Shown here in pieces: positions 1 to 8,343 of a DNA stretch of 64,000 bases. Source of the stretch: UBA2588 sp964343075 (GTDB lineage Bacteria; Chloroflexota; Dehalococcoidia; Lucifugimonadales; UBA3495); the NCBI GenBank assembly GCA_964343075.1, contig CAYFGT010000009.1, positions 1 to 64,000 of the forward strand, given 5' to 3'. The notes beneath the pieces were generated by a model. It was not told the DNA's origin. It ran no database searches and was given only the letters and a program-made list of their open reading frames with translations. A program made the position numbers and the translations under genes. Numbering within the stretch: the stretch's first letter is position 1; each line of letters opens with the position of its first letter.

Positions 1-22
1 TCGAATCCCTCCGCTCCTGCCA
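1..22 (+). tRNA. 3' end of a tRNA cut by the window edge (possibly tRNA-Trp)
   Basis: The first 22 bases read as the end of a T-loop (TCGAAT), the 3' half of the T-stem, a seven-base acceptor strand CGCTCCT, discriminator G and an encoded CCA. Every position fits standard tRNA numbering 55 to 76. The implied 5' acceptor strand would be AGGAGCG. An A-starting acceptor with discriminator G resembles bacterial tRNA-Trp, but the anticodon lies outside the window, so the isotype is a guess. Confidence 0.75.
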
Positions 23-74
23 TGGGAATTAATCAAGAGAGACTATGTGATTCTCTCGATAAAAAAGGAATGTT

Positions 75-1193
75 ATGGGATTACAATTTGGTGTATTCGA
101 CCACATAGAACCCACTCCTGGTGTTGATTTAAATGATTTATATCGACATAGACTAGATCAGATTGAGTTATTTGATAAAGCAGGGTTTTATGGATATCAC
201 TTGGCCGAACATCACACTCCTGCTGTTCATAGTTTAGCTCCATCTCAAAACGTATTTCTATCCGCTGCATCGCAAAGAACTAACAATATAAAATTATGTC
301 CTACTATCTATGTGTTGCCTCTACATCATCCATTAAGATTGATTGAAGAGATATGTATGTTAGATCACTTGAGTGAAGGACGACTCGAGATAGGAGTTGG
401 CAGAGGAGGGATTTTAGAAGCCTATTTTTGGGGTAGTGAATCGGATGTTGAGGATAATTTCAGCAAATATAAGGAAACATTAGATATCATCAGGCTAGGT
501 TTAGTGTCTGAAAATTTAACTTACAAAGGTCAATTTTATGAGTTTGATGAACTACCGATGAGGTTGAGGCCATTTCAAAAACCTAAACCTCCTATGTGGT
601 ATATGCGAAATACGGAAACAGCAGCGTTAGAAGGGATGAATTGTATAGTTGTGGGTAATTTGGCAGATTTTGCTCCTAATGTATCTCGCTTTAGAGCTAT
701 TTGGGAGGAAACGCATGGAAATAGTACAGGAAACTTGCCAAAAATCGGATTGGTCAACCATATAGTAATTGCCGATACTGAACAAGAAGCTTTGGATGCC
801 GCTGGGCCTGCATGGGACGAATACATATGGAATCTTTCAGCTCCAAGGAGAATTGAAGCAGAGAATCGCGGACTTACGCAATTTTTAAAAGAATTGAATC
901 CAAGGCCTGAAGGTTTGCCCGATAGGACTGCAGATTCACAACGATATGCAGGGAATGTCACTCGAGATAAATATCTAGAAAAAGAACCTGGGAACATAGG
1001 TGAATCAAGCAAATCTGCCGGGTTTAGAGCAGTAGCTGGAACCCCAGAAATGATATGTGAATATCTTGATGCTTATCTGGAAACAGGTGCAAATTATTTT
1101 GTTTGTGCATTTCATTTTGGGAATATGCCTGATGAGGTTGCTCAAAGGTCTATACGTTTGTTTATTGATAAAGTGATGCCAAAATACGTATAA
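75..1193 (+). CDS. LLM-class (luciferase-like) flavin-dependent oxidoreductase
   Basis: This 372-residue protein has the bacterial luciferase-like TIM-barrel pattern. It opens with a short FGVFDHIE strand, has YHLAEHH around residue 42, and carries the typical LSEGRLEIGVGRGG segment near residue 100. Family members are usually 300 to 400 residues and use FMNH2 (or F420) and oxygen to oxidise or cleave organic substrates in the cytoplasm. The substrate cannot be read from sequence. An AAAGGAATG Shine-Dalgarno region precedes the ATG. The next gene follows after 13 bases. The family is expanded in several marine lineages, which fits the rest of the window. Confidence 0.85.
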   Translation: MGLQFGVFDHIEPTPGVDLNDLYRHRLDQIELFDKAGFYGYHLAEHHTPAVHSLAPSQNVFLSAASQRTNNIKLCPTIYVLPLHHPLRLIEEICMLDHLSEGRLEIGVGRGGILEAYFWGSESDVEDNFSKYKETLDIIRLGLVSENLTYKGQFYEFDELPMRLRPFQKPKPPMWYMRNTETAALEGMNCIVVGNLADFAPNVSRFRAIWEETHGNSTGNLPKIGLVNHIVIADTEQEALDAAGPAWDEYIWNLSAPRRIEAENRGLTQFLKELNPRPEGLPDRTADSQRYAGNVTRDKYLEKEPGNIGESSKSAGFRAVAGTPEMICEYLDAYLETGANYFVCAFHFGNMPDEVAQRSIRLFIDKVMPKYV

Positions 1194-1206
1194 TTGTGAT
1201 GTTGTT

Positions 1207-1617
1207 ATGAATCCAAGCTCTGATGAACTTAAAGTAATACTCCAAGAAGCGAAAACTATAGCAGTGGTGGGATTATCTGATAATCCTACTAGGGACAGTT
1301 TTAATGTGGCTAGTTACTTGAAAGATAACCAGTACAGCATTATTCCTGTAAACCCGACTCTTCAGGAGGTATTAGGGCAAGATTGCTTTGCAGAATTAAC
1401 AGATATCGATATCGATATCGATATCGTTGATATTTTTAGACGATCTGAATTCGTTTCTGACATTGTCGATCAAGCTATTTCTATAGGTGCTAAATGTATA
1501 TGGATGCAAGATGGCGTGATTGATCAGCAATCCGCACAGCGCGCCAGTGATGCAGGTTTGGCAGTGATTATGGATGATTGTATATTGCGTCAGCACAAAA
1601 GGCTCTTTTCGGCATAA
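1207..1617 (+). CDS. CoA-binding domain protein (YccU-like)
   Basis: The 136-residue product is a single CoA_binding Rossmann domain: KTIAVVGLSDNPTRDSFNVA near residue 16, then YSIIPVNPT, DIVDIFRRSE and CIWMQDGVID. Such stand-alone proteins bind CoA or related nucleotides; no catalytic role is established. Just before the DIVDIF strand the usual PEP-type turn is replaced by an Asp-Ile run (IDIDIDI) encoded by four perfect GATATC hexamers, with no change in expected domain length. It lies between the luciferase-like gene and the Fur-family regulator, with short spacers consistent with co-transcription. Confidence 0.85.
   Translation: MNPSSDELKVILQEAKTIAVVGLSDNPTRDSFNVASYLKDNQYSIIPVNPTLQEVLGQDCFAELTDIDIDIDIVDIFRRSEFVSDIVDQAISIGAKCIWMQDGVIDQQSAQRASDAGLAVIMDDCILRQHKRLFSA
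1402..1426 (+). repeat. In-frame (GATATC)4 microsatellite inside a gene
   Basis: Four contiguous copies of the palindromic hexamer GATATC plus a following G lie in frame in the CoA-binding protein gene and encode alternating Asp-Ile. Gain or loss of a unit would change the protein by two residues without a frameshift. Confidence 0.9.
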
Positions 1618-1637
1618 CTTAAGGTTGGATTAATATA

Positions 1638-2063
1638 ATGACCACAGTGAACATATCCCAGCGATTAAAAGACCAAGGGATTCGTATAACACCGCAGAGA
1701 TTAGCGGTTGCAGAAGTGGTCATTAATTCGGCAGATCATCCAACTGTGAGAGAGATTTATACAAGGGTCCGAGAATTCTTTCCTTATTTAACTTTGGCTA
1801 CAGTATATTCGTCGTTAAACATTTTGGAAAAAGCAGGACTGGTTTCGCAATTACCATTTCAGAAAGAATCTCGATATGATTCGAACAGCTCACTGCATCT
1901 GAATTTGGTGTGCATTGAATGCGAATCCATCGTGGACTGCGATGCAGGAAGTTCGTACTTGCTTGAAATCAAGAAAAAGATTCAAGAATCTGGGATATTT
2001 CAAATATCATACCAAAGATTTGATATATACGGGCATTGCTCTAACTGTTCTACGTTCAAGTAG
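1638..2063 (+). CDS. Fur/PerR-family transcriptional regulator
   Basis: A 141-residue Fur-superfamily repressor. The N-terminal winged helix shows RITPQRLAVAEVV (residues 16-28), HPTVREIY (34-41) and LATVYSSLNILEKAGLV. The dimerisation domain has both structural zinc pairs, C92/C95 and C134/C137, as in PerR. By alignment to PerR regulatory-metal ligands, H34, D81, H87 and D100 are kept, but the ligand expected at position 89 is Asn rather than His. It probably controls peroxide or metal homeostasis genes; targets are unknown. The start ATG lies 20 bases after the preceding stop. Confidence 0.85.
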   Translation: MTTVNISQRLKDQGIRITPQRLAVAEVVINSADHPTVREIYTRVREFFPYLTLATVYSSLNILEKAGLVSQLPFQKESRYDSNSSLHLNLVCIECESIVDCDAGSSYLLEIKKKIQESGIFQISYQRFDIYGHCSNCSTFK

Positions 2064-2278
2064 TTTTTAATTAATATTAGCTAGCAATTTATAGAACAGT
2101 TACGGAACTTAGTTGATTTTACGATCATTGATTCCGGCCAAAAAGGTGATTGGATGAGATTTGAAATACCATCTTTTGAGCTATCCTGATTTTAATGTCT
2201 TAAGATTGAATTGGCTTAATGTGAGATAATGACAATCGGGTGTTATTTGATTTTAGATTATCTTGCGGAGAAGTGATT

Positions 2279-3439
2279 GTGTCTCGCCTGTCGAAATTGC
2301 AAATTACAAACTTCAGGAATCTCTTGAATGTTGATATCGAGTTATCTGCAGGGATAACGGTGCTTTATGGGAATAATGGAGAAGGTAAGACTTCGTTATT
2401 AGAGGCAATATATTATTTGTCAGTGGGTAGATCGTTCAAGGCAGAAAACGAACGAGAAGTGGTTAATCAAAAAGTGGCCTTGGCTGGAGGGCAATGCGTA
2501 ATACATGGCGAAGCGGTGAGATCTGGCAGAGGATATCAGATAATCTTACTAGCTCAAGCGTATCCTAGGCAGGATACAGGTTCTGTTAGCAAATCCTACT
2601 TGATCAAAAAACAAATCAGAATCAACCAAACCCCCAAAACTGCATCTGACCTCTTTGGAACAATTAGTGCTGTTATTTTTCACGTGGAAGATATTAGACT
2701 GATAGAAGGCTCCCCTTCGGGTCGCCGAAGATTTTTGGATATATTGATTTCGCAATGCGACAAGGAATATTTAAATTCACTAAGAAGATATCAAAAGGTT
2801 TTACAACAACGTAACAAACTATTGAAAGCGATTAGAGACAAAAGGGCAGAAAAATCTGAATTAGTGTACTGGGATCAATTGTTAATTGATGATTCATATT
2901 CGATTAGTAAAGCGCGTCAAATGGCTGTGAAAGAAATGGAGGAACTGTTAGGACGTCAATATACTTGGCTAGACGGGCGTGAAAAGCAAATTAATATTAA
3001 TTTGGTTAGCATTAACGCTTTGAGTAAGGACAGGGCTGAATTTACAGATTGGATGCAATCTGAACTGCGATCTAAATTTCACGTGGAGATTAAAACAGGG
3101 ACTTCACTTCTTGGGCCTCATCGCGACGATTTTAATATATTAGTGGATGGTTTTGATATAGGACGCTATGGTTCAAGAGGTGAGAAGAAAATTTTGGCAC
3201 TGGCTTTAAGAATGTCAGAGGCATCGTTTATATCCAACAGACGGGAAGATGATCCAATAATTTTACTGGATGATGTTTTGTCAGAATTGGATGAATATAA
3301 ACGGGCTTGCGTGCTTAATATGGCTTCCAGTTACGGACAATCTTTGATCACAACAACTGACTCTAATTTGATATCATCTGTGTCAGGGATATCTGCTAAA
3401 TATGCGGAAGTCACTCAAGGCAAGGTATACACGGAATGA
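2279..3439 (+). CDS. recF: DNA replication/repair protein RecF
   Basis: An SMC-like ABC ATPase that helps load RecA at gapped DNA with RecO and RecR. Walker A is GNNGEGKT (residues 31-38), the signature region reads GSRGEKKILALALRMSEA and Walker B is IILLDDVLSELD. Length (386 residues) and the opening LSKLQITNFRNL are typical. I place the start at GTG 2279, eight bases after GGAG; an upstream GTG at 2240 would add 13 residues without homology to the usual N terminus. dnaA, dnaN and gyrB, frequent neighbours, are absent. The stop overlaps the next start by four bases (ATGA), so the channel gene is translationally coupled. Confidence 0.93.
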   Translation: MSRLSKLQITNFRNLLNVDIELSAGITVLYGNNGEGKTSLLEAIYYLSVGRSFKAENEREVVNQKVALAGGQCVIHGEAVRSGRGYQIILLAQAYPRQDTGSVSKSYLIKKQIRINQTPKTASDLFGTISAVIFHVEDIRLIEGSPSGRRRFLDILISQCDKEYLNSLRRYQKVLQQRNKLLKAIRDKRAEKSELVYWDQLLIDDSYSISKARQMAVKEMEELLGRQYTWLDGREKQININLVSINALSKDRAEFTDWMQSELRSKFHVEIKTGTSLLGPHRDDFNILVDGFDIGRYGSRGEKKILALALRMSEASFISNRREDDPIILLDDVLSELDEYKRACVLNMASSYGQSLITTTDSNLISSVSGISAKYAEVTQGKVYTE

Positions 3440-4506
3440 CATATGATATGCTTTTAATGGATTTAACCCCTTTGATAATAATTGCTTCTATTATTTTGTC
3501 TGCGCTTATAATGGGAATCCTTGTTTACAAATGGTTTTTTAGGGTTCTGATTAAGATTTCCCACAGCACAGATACAGAACTAGACGATGCGTTACTCAAG
3601 TCTCTCCGGTTACCTTTCTCAGGGCTTATAGTCTTAGGTGGAATTTATGTAGCTGCACTGTATTTTAGTAATATTCCACAAGCTATATTAAATAAGACGT
3701 TATCAGTTCTATTGATATTCTTTTTGATTTTAGCGTTTTCTAGATTGATTGTGAATGCCTTTGATTGGTATGCCAAGAGCTCCCAGGGTAATGCAAGGAC
3801 TCCAGTAAATTCCAAGCTAATTCCAATAGGCAGAAGAGCATCAGTAATAATCATATATATTATTGGGACATTATTGATCTTTGATACTTTAGGAATAAAT
3901 ATCAGTCCGCTTATAGCAGGCTTGGGACTGAGCGGATTGGCTGTTGCTTTGGCAATTCAACCTACGCTGACAGATTTGTTTGCGGGAACCTATGTTATCA
4001 CGGAAGGATCGGTGGCTAGTGGAGATTACATTGAGTTAGATAATGGTATTTCAGGGTATGTCGTAGCTGTAGGATGGCGCAGTACTAAAGTGAGAACTGT
4101 AATGAATAATTTGGTTATTGTTCCCAATTCTAAATTTGCCGAAACTGTAATTACTAACTACAACGAACCGAGAAGCTCTTTGAATGTGATCGTAGAATGT
4201 GGTGTTAGTTATGATAGCGATCTTCAAGAAGTTGAAAGGATCTGCAGAGAAATCATGACTGTATTAGTAGAAGAAAATGATTTAGCCGTTAAAGACTTTG
4301 GGTCGTATTTTGCATTCAGTAATTTTGGAGAATCCAATATCGATTTCTGGATGTTCATACAAGCTAAGGATAGATTGGCTAGTTTTACGTTAAAGTCTGA
4401 ATTGATCAAACGAATTCATGATGCATTTAATGAGAACTCTATTGTTATTAACTATCCCGTCAGGACTATTCAAATAGAATCTACGAGATTAGAACCAGTA
4501 GAATGA
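3436..4506 (+). CDS. MscS-family mechanosensitive ion channel
   Basis: A 356-residue membrane protein. Four hydrophobic segments (about 10-33, 55-78, 85-108 and 134-155) are followed by the pore-lining Gly/Ala-rich TM3 (GLGLSGLAVALA) and the MscS beta domain with VGWRSTKVRT and LVIVPNSKF. Such channels release solutes on hypo-osmotic shock. The gene overlaps recF by four bases, suggesting one transcript. The start is the ATG embedded in the recF stop; an internal ATG (residue 5) is also possible. Confidence 0.88.
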   Translation: MTYDMLLMDLTPLIIIASIILSALIMGILVYKWFFRVLIKISHSTDTELDDALLKSLRLPFSGLIVLGGIYVAALYFSNIPQAILNKTLSVLLIFFLILAFSRLIVNAFDWYAKSSQGNARTPVNSKLIPIGRRASVIIIYIIGTLLIFDTLGINISPLIAGLGLSGLAVALAIQPTLTDLFAGTYVITEGSVASGDYIELDNGISGYVVAVGWRSTKVRTVMNNLVIVPNSKFAETVITNYNEPRSSLNVIVECGVSYDSDLQEVERICREIMTVLVEENDLAVKDFGSYFAFSNFGESNIDFWMFIQAKDRLASFTLKSELIKRIHDAFNENSIVINYPVRTIQIESTRLEPVE

Positions 4507-4530
4507 TTATTTTGAGTATGGTTGATTCGC

Positions 4531-4559
4531 TTGAATGCTGTAGTTGTGGCGTATATAAT
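4531..4559 (+). promoter_or_regulatory. Promoter of tRNA-Ile
   Basis: TTGAAT and TATAAT are separated by exactly 17 bases, and the -10 ends 18 bases before the tRNA. This is the best sigma-70 match near a stable RNA in the window and suggests the tRNA is transcribed on its own. Confidence 0.65.
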
Positions 4560-4577
4560 TTGCGAGTTGTAGTTAAT

Positions 4578-4654
4578 GGGCCTGTAGCTCAGCCGGTTAG
4601 AGCGCAGTCCTGATAAGACTGAGGTCGATGGTTCGAGTCCATCCAGGCCCACCA
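4578..4654 (+). tRNA. tRNA-Ile (anticodon GAU)
   Basis: A complete 77-base cloverleaf. Acceptor arms GGGCCTG and CAGGCCC pair fully, discriminator A and an encoded CCA follow, and the T-loop is GTTCGAGTC. The anticodon stem CAGTC/GACTG encloses loop CTGATAA, so the anticodon is GAT at 4612-4614. In many bacteria this tRNA sits in the 16S-23S spacer; here no rRNA is nearby. Confidence 0.97.
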
Positions 4655-4660
4655 TTAATT

Positions 4661-5578
4661 TTAAAAAATTGCTATAGGGTTTACCGGAGATCCGGTACCG
4701 CCTTCTACCACTAGAGGATTGACCGTAAGAAAAAATTCGTATTTGGATTCCTCTGCGCATGCTTCAGATAAAGGTTGCAGCAACGCATTATCTAGCAAAG
4801 CAATACCATAGGCAAAAATAGCAGCGTGTACGGACCAAGCTAAACCGTAGTCGTTTGGAGAATGGTCCATCATATCCCATACTAACATACAACAGTCGCT
4901 ATCTCGTAAGAATTTCAGGCAAGAAGTATGGAGGCCAGGACGTTGGTCTCTATTGGTTCCCCATGTAGTATTTTCTTCATTGTATTTTTCTCTGCCTGAA
5001 TATACTAATATAGCGTCTCCGGGCGATAATGTGATTCCTTCAGCCTCTACGATATCTTGAAGTTCTGAACCATGGACGGGAGCGTCTTGGGTGACATAGT
5101 TGGTTCCTCGATGTTTCGGGACATCAAGCAGTATACCTCTAGTTATAACTCCTTCTTTCCAGTGTTCTATAGAGCCCCAAGAAGTTCCATTAAATCCTAT
5201 GACTTCGTCTGGATGCCGGCCGTTCCACATTCCGTTTTTGTCCCATACGTGGCATAGTGCGTCAATGTGGGTTGTTGCTTGTCCATGATAAGAGACTCCA
5301 TAGTAATCCGTTGCGGCTCCACTTCCGTTTCCGCGAGGGTTTTTCATCATAAAGTGATGAGCTGGGGTTGGATTATTGGCCGCTGGCGTGGTAGGTAGAG
5401 GCCTAGATAACGAAACTCTTCTACCTGATGATATCAAACTGGCTGCTTCTGTTATTTTTTTAGGCGTTAAAAAATTCATCGCGCCTAATTGATCGTCTTT
5501 GCCCCAGCGTCCCCAATTATTATCTAAGGTTAGGTATTTTTCTATTTCTTGACTTGTTGGGATGTTAGGATTATTCAT
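4661..5578 (-). CDS. Cyclase-family metal-dependent hydrolase
   Basis: A 305-residue member of the kynurenine formamidase/cyclase superfamily. The metal-site signature appears as HGQATTHIDALCH (HxxxxHxD...H), followed by ILLDVPKHRG, a GDAILVYSGRE strand and a late MVWDMMDHSPND segment. Relatives hydrolyse cyclic or amide bonds in small molecules; the substrate here is unknown. It is last of a minus-strand trio after a gamma-glutamyltransferase and an unknown protein, so a linked amide or peptide catabolic role is possible. The stop lies six bases from the tRNA-Ile end. Confidence 0.85.
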   Translation of the reverse strand: MNNPNIPTSQEIEKYLTLDNNWGRWGKDDQLGAMNFLTPKKITEAASLISSGRRVSLSRPLPTTPAANNPTPAHHFMMKNPRGNGSGAATDYYGVSYHGQATTHIDALCHVWDKNGMWNGRHPDEVIGFNGTSWGSIEHWKEGVITRGILLDVPKHRGTNYVTQDAPVHGSELQDIVEAEGITLSPGDAILVYSGREKYNEENTTWGTNRDQRPGLHTSCLKFLRDSDCCMLVWDMMDHSPNDYGLAWSVHAAIFAYGIALLDNALLQPLSEACAEESKYEFFLTVNPLVVEGGTGSPVNPIAIF

Positions 5579-5623
5579 TCTTTCACCTCGAAATTTGGTT
5601 ATATAAAGTTGTGCATCGGGGAT

Positions 5624-6091
5624 CTAATATATAAATCTCCAACCAGGCATATCAACCACCCATTGATTGTCTTCAAGTAACATAGGAATTATAAGACCTG
5701 GCATTAAACGCTTAGAATTGATTGTGTTTTCGTCTTTAGTCACTCCAAACGGAAGAAATGCAAAGCAGTGGGTGTCGTCAATGTAACTTGATGGGGAGAC
5801 TCCTAAGTCGGTCAGATCTTCGAGAGCCCACATACTAAGGACCGTGTTACGGAAATCTGCCATCATGTCCTGTCTTTTATTATGTTTGGAATTATATCCT
5901 GCTTGGTATGCTTCTTGCATATTGATGTTGTTTTTGGTTGCCCATACTCCCATTCGCATTCCCCGGGTTTCTTTGGACAGAAGATTCCAGGCTGTGTCCA
6001 TATCATTGTCTCTGATAGCTTCAGCAAATTTGCCGGCTTGATCTCCGCTTTCATCTGGCAGAAGGCTTCTTTTTTCTCCAGGTATATTCAT
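5624..6091 (-). CDS. Conserved-looking protein of unknown function
   Basis: I do not recognise this 155-residue protein. It has no signal peptide or membrane segment. The first half is helical and polar (AGKFAEAIRDNDMDTAWNLLS), the second half ends in aromatic strands (WVVDMPGWRFIY) resembling the SnoaL/NTF2-like or DUF4878-style cone fold, but no motif proves this. It sits between the gamma-glutamyltransferase and the cyclase-family gene on the same strand with 26 and 45 base gaps, so it is probably co-transcribed with them. The length and conserved reading direction favour a real gene. Confidence 0.65.
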   Translation of the reverse strand: MNIPGEKRSLLPDESGDQAGKFAEAIRDNDMDTAWNLLSKETRGMRMGVWATKNNINMQEAYQAGYNSKHNKRQDMMADFRNTVLSMWALEDLTDLGVSPSSYIDDTHCFAFLPFGVTKDENTINSKRLMPGLIIPMLLEDNQWVVDMPGWRFIY

Positions 6092-6117
6092 TGTAATTGC
6101 CTCACTATACGATTAAA

Positions 6118-7827
6118 TCACCATCCTATGGCATAGCCATCATATCGAGGATCTGCTGCTCCGTGTAACGTCCGGGTGTTTTTATCATGCTGAATAATCA
6201 TTTCTCTACCAACAATTCCATCCCATGCGTCAAGCATTCGAACGGTATGCCCGAGCTGGTTCAGACCTTGAATTGTGGATTCAGGGAATCGGTCTTCTGC
6301 GATTAGCTCGTTGGGAAAAGAATGAGGATAGTTTGACTCGGTTGGACTCAAAATATCTTTCCATCTAGGCGCTTCAACCGCTTCTGCAACGGTATAACCA
6401 TAATTGATCATATTAACTAACACTTGGAAATTGCTCTGTACTTGAGTGTCTGCTCCAGGAGTACCAAGTACCCATTTTAAGTTTCTGCTTTGAGTATGTT
6501 CCTCAAATACCATAACTGTATTCATAGTATGCCTGACACGCCTCCCTGGTTGCAGATAATTGATGTGTCCTGGCTCCAAGTGCCAATACGTCATTCTGTT
6601 ATTTAGGAGGATTCCGGTATTTCCGGCGATCATTCCTGATCCCCAAGAACTTTGCAGGCTTTGTAATTGGCATACGGCATTTCCATGTTGGTCTACGATT
6701 ACGAAACAGGTGGTATTTTCGGTTTCTTCGGTAGTGCCTACGCGCCTTTCATTTGGCTTTTCATTTGGTTTTTGGTCTTGGAAATCCCAAGGATTTGATT
6801 TCTTAATATCTTTTTGGGCTTGTTTGGTGTTTATTATTGATGCAAGGTGGGCTGCGTAATCTTTATTTAGCATGCCTTCTATTGGAATATCGATAAAATC
6901 TGGATCAGATAAGTAGTGTTCCCGGTCACTAAAGGCTAATTTTTTTGCTTCTACCATTAAATGTATTAATTCAGGAGAGGTTGGGTCTAATTTAGATATG
7001 TCAAAATTTTCTAGAATATTTAATTCTTGCAGCAATATGTGGCCACTCGAATTTGGAGGAGACTCGTATATGGTATACCCTTTATATGTGGTAGAGATGG
7101 GAGACTCTGTCCTTGATGTACAAGCTTCGAAATCTTCTCTTGTTAACAGGCCATCATGTTTTTCAATAAAACTGATCAGTCCCTTTGCGATACTTCCTTT
7201 GTAGAATGAATCTCTCCCTTCAATGGCCAGAGTTTTCAGTGTTTTGCTTAGATTCTCTTGAATCAATAACTCTCCTGCTTGTAAAGGTTCTCCATTGCGG
7301 GTAAATATTTTTTTAGAATCCTCAAATGAACAAAGCATGGAGTCTTCCCTGATCGCATTTGATAAGTAGTGAGTTACGGGAAACCCTTGTTCTGCGATAC
7401 GTATAGCATCAGCAAAAGATGTTTTGATGTCTTGAGAACCATATTTGTCATAAGCGTCAAACCAAGCATGAACAAGGCCCGGAGTCGAGACAGATTGAAT
7501 CCCTTTTGATGGGATTCCGGTTTCTTTAAAAAGATCAGGATTTGCTTTGAATGGAGCCGCTCCGGTGCCATTAATTATTTCGATCGTATCTGAATCTTTC
7601 CAATAGACCATGATGTATCCATCTCCCCCGAGGCCAGACATCATTGGTTCTACGACTGAGAGGGTAGATGCTACAGCAAGTGCGGCATCAACCGCATTGC
7701 CCCCATTGCGCATTGCATTGATACCTGCTTGAGAAGCAAGAGGATGCCCTGAGGCTACCATTCCGTTTAGTCCCATGATTACAGGTCTAAAGCTTTCTGA
7801 TTGATTTCCGTGAGGTGATTTTTTCAT
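6118..7827 (-). CDS. Gamma-glutamyltransferase family protein (Ntn hydrolase)
   Basis: A 569-residue gamma-glutamyltranspeptidase homologue. The N-terminal part has the family blocks GMVASGHPLASQAG, GGNAVDAALA and MSGLGGDG. The autocleavage site is NTTCFVIVDQHGNAV, making T372 the predicted N-terminal nucleophile of the small subunit. Downstream SSWGSG and the C-terminal GYTVAEAVEAPRW also fit. No signal peptide is visible, unlike the periplasmic E. coli enzyme, so it is probably cytoplasmic and may act on another gamma-glutamyl or acyl-amide substrate. It is first of a three-gene minus-strand set and is preceded by a terminator for the IscA-like gene. Confidence 0.88.
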   Translation of the reverse strand: MKKSPHGNQSESFRPVIMGLNGMVASGHPLASQAGINAMRNGGNAVDAALAVASTLSVVEPMMSGLGGDGYIMVYWKDSDTIEIINGTGAAPFKANPDLFKETGIPSKGIQSVSTPGLVHAWFDAYDKYGSQDIKTSFADAIRIAEQGFPVTHYLSNAIREDSMLCSFEDSKKIFTRNGEPLQAGELLIQENLSKTLKTLAIEGRDSFYKGSIAKGLISFIEKHDGLLTREDFEACTSRTESPISTTYKGYTIYESPPNSSGHILLQELNILENFDISKLDPTSPELIHLMVEAKKLAFSDREHYLSDPDFIDIPIEGMLNKDYAAHLASIINTKQAQKDIKKSNPWDFQDQKPNEKPNERRVGTTEETENTTCFVIVDQHGNAVCQLQSLQSSWGSGMIAGNTGILLNNRMTYWHLEPGHINYLQPGRRVRHTMNTVMVFEEHTQSRNLKWVLGTPGADTQVQSNFQVLVNMINYGYTVAEAVEAPRWKDILSPTESNYPHSFPNELIAEDRFPESTIQGLNQLGHTVRMLDAWDGIVGREMIIQHDKNTRTLHGAADPRYDGYAIGW

Positions 7828-7835
7828 TTCTCAAT

Positions 7836-7864
7836 ATAAAAAGGCCTCAATAATAGAGACCTTT
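7836..7864 (-). terminator. Rho-independent terminator of the IscA-like gene
   Basis: Read on the minus strand, AAAGGTCTC pairs with GAGGCCTTT (nine pairs, one G-U) around a seven-base loop and runs into a T-rich tail. It lies just after the IscA-like stop and before the gamma-glutamyltransferase start. Confidence 0.75.
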
Positions 7865-7884
7865 CCTTTAATTTATTTTGTGTG

Positions 7885-8280
7885 TTAGTGTCCGCCGCAA
7901 CCACAGCCTCCACTGCCACAACCTCCACCGCCGCCGCAACCACCGCCGCCGCAACCGCAGCCACCGCCGCCGCAACCACAGCCACCGCCGGCGCTAGCAT
8001 ATAGAGGATTGTTGATTACGAACCCTACTTGACCTCCAAAATTTTCTACATAGTCAATCGTGGCTTCTTCGAGAAATGGGGCGCTGTCAGAATCCATTAC
8101 AAAGTCGACTCCATCCAATGACATTACAGTATCATCTTCTTGAGTCTCCTTCTCCATTGTTAGCATGTATTGCAATCCGCCGTGTTCTGCTGGCATTGCT
8201 ACTACTCTTAAAGAACTAGCTTGTTCTTCTTGATTAATGACTTCTTTTAGCTTTTCTATCGCAAGTGATGTGACGTTCAT
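7885..8280 (-). CDS. IscA/HesB-like protein with Gly/Cys-rich C-terminal tail
   Basis: Residues 1-95 match the A-type Fe-S carrier fold (AIEKLKEVI, LRVVAMPAEHGGLQYML, FVMDSDSAPFLEEATIDYV, GFVINNP). The first of the three conserved cysteines is missing: the CxG loop reads AEHGG, with H33 near that place. The usual terminal CGCG is expanded to a tail of about 35 residues made almost wholly of Gly with eight Cys (101, 103, 108, 110, 115, 121, 126, 128) and a final His. The tail could bind several metal ions or clusters, but that is inference. SD AGGAG precedes the ATG; promoter and terminator bracket a single-gene unit. Confidence 0.85.
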   Translation of the reverse strand: MNVTSLAIEKLKEVINQEEQASSLRVVAMPAEHGGLQYMLTMEKETQEDDTVMSLDGVDFVMDSDSAPFLEEATIDYVENFGGQVGFVINNPLYASAGGGCGCGGGGCGCGGGGCGGGGGCGSGGCGCGGH

Positions 8281-8314
8281 GTTGCTTCTCCTATAAAGAG
8301 TGCTTATTATGATT

Positions 8315-8343
8315 TTATTGTGGATATTGTATATTTATATAAT
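8315..8343 (+). promoter_or_regulatory. Promoter candidate for the YedK-like gene
   Basis: TTATTG and a perfect TATAAT are 17 bases apart, about 50 bases before the ATG at 8394. It overlaps the opposing promoter of the IscA-like gene. Confidence 0.45.

Noticed and set aside
2154..2189. Possible 11-residue leader peptide before recF (ATG with AAGGTG upstream)
   Set aside because: Too short, with no attenuator hairpin or biased codons.
4470..4760. A 96-residue minus-strand frame containing LDGLEPSTSVLSGLRSNRL
   Set aside because: It is the antisense of tRNA-Ile; this peptide is a well-known false annotation from tRNA genes.
7888..7993. GC-rich short repeats resembling a CRISPR or structural repeat array
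   Set aside because: They are codons for Gly and Cys in the IscA-like tail; there are no spacers.
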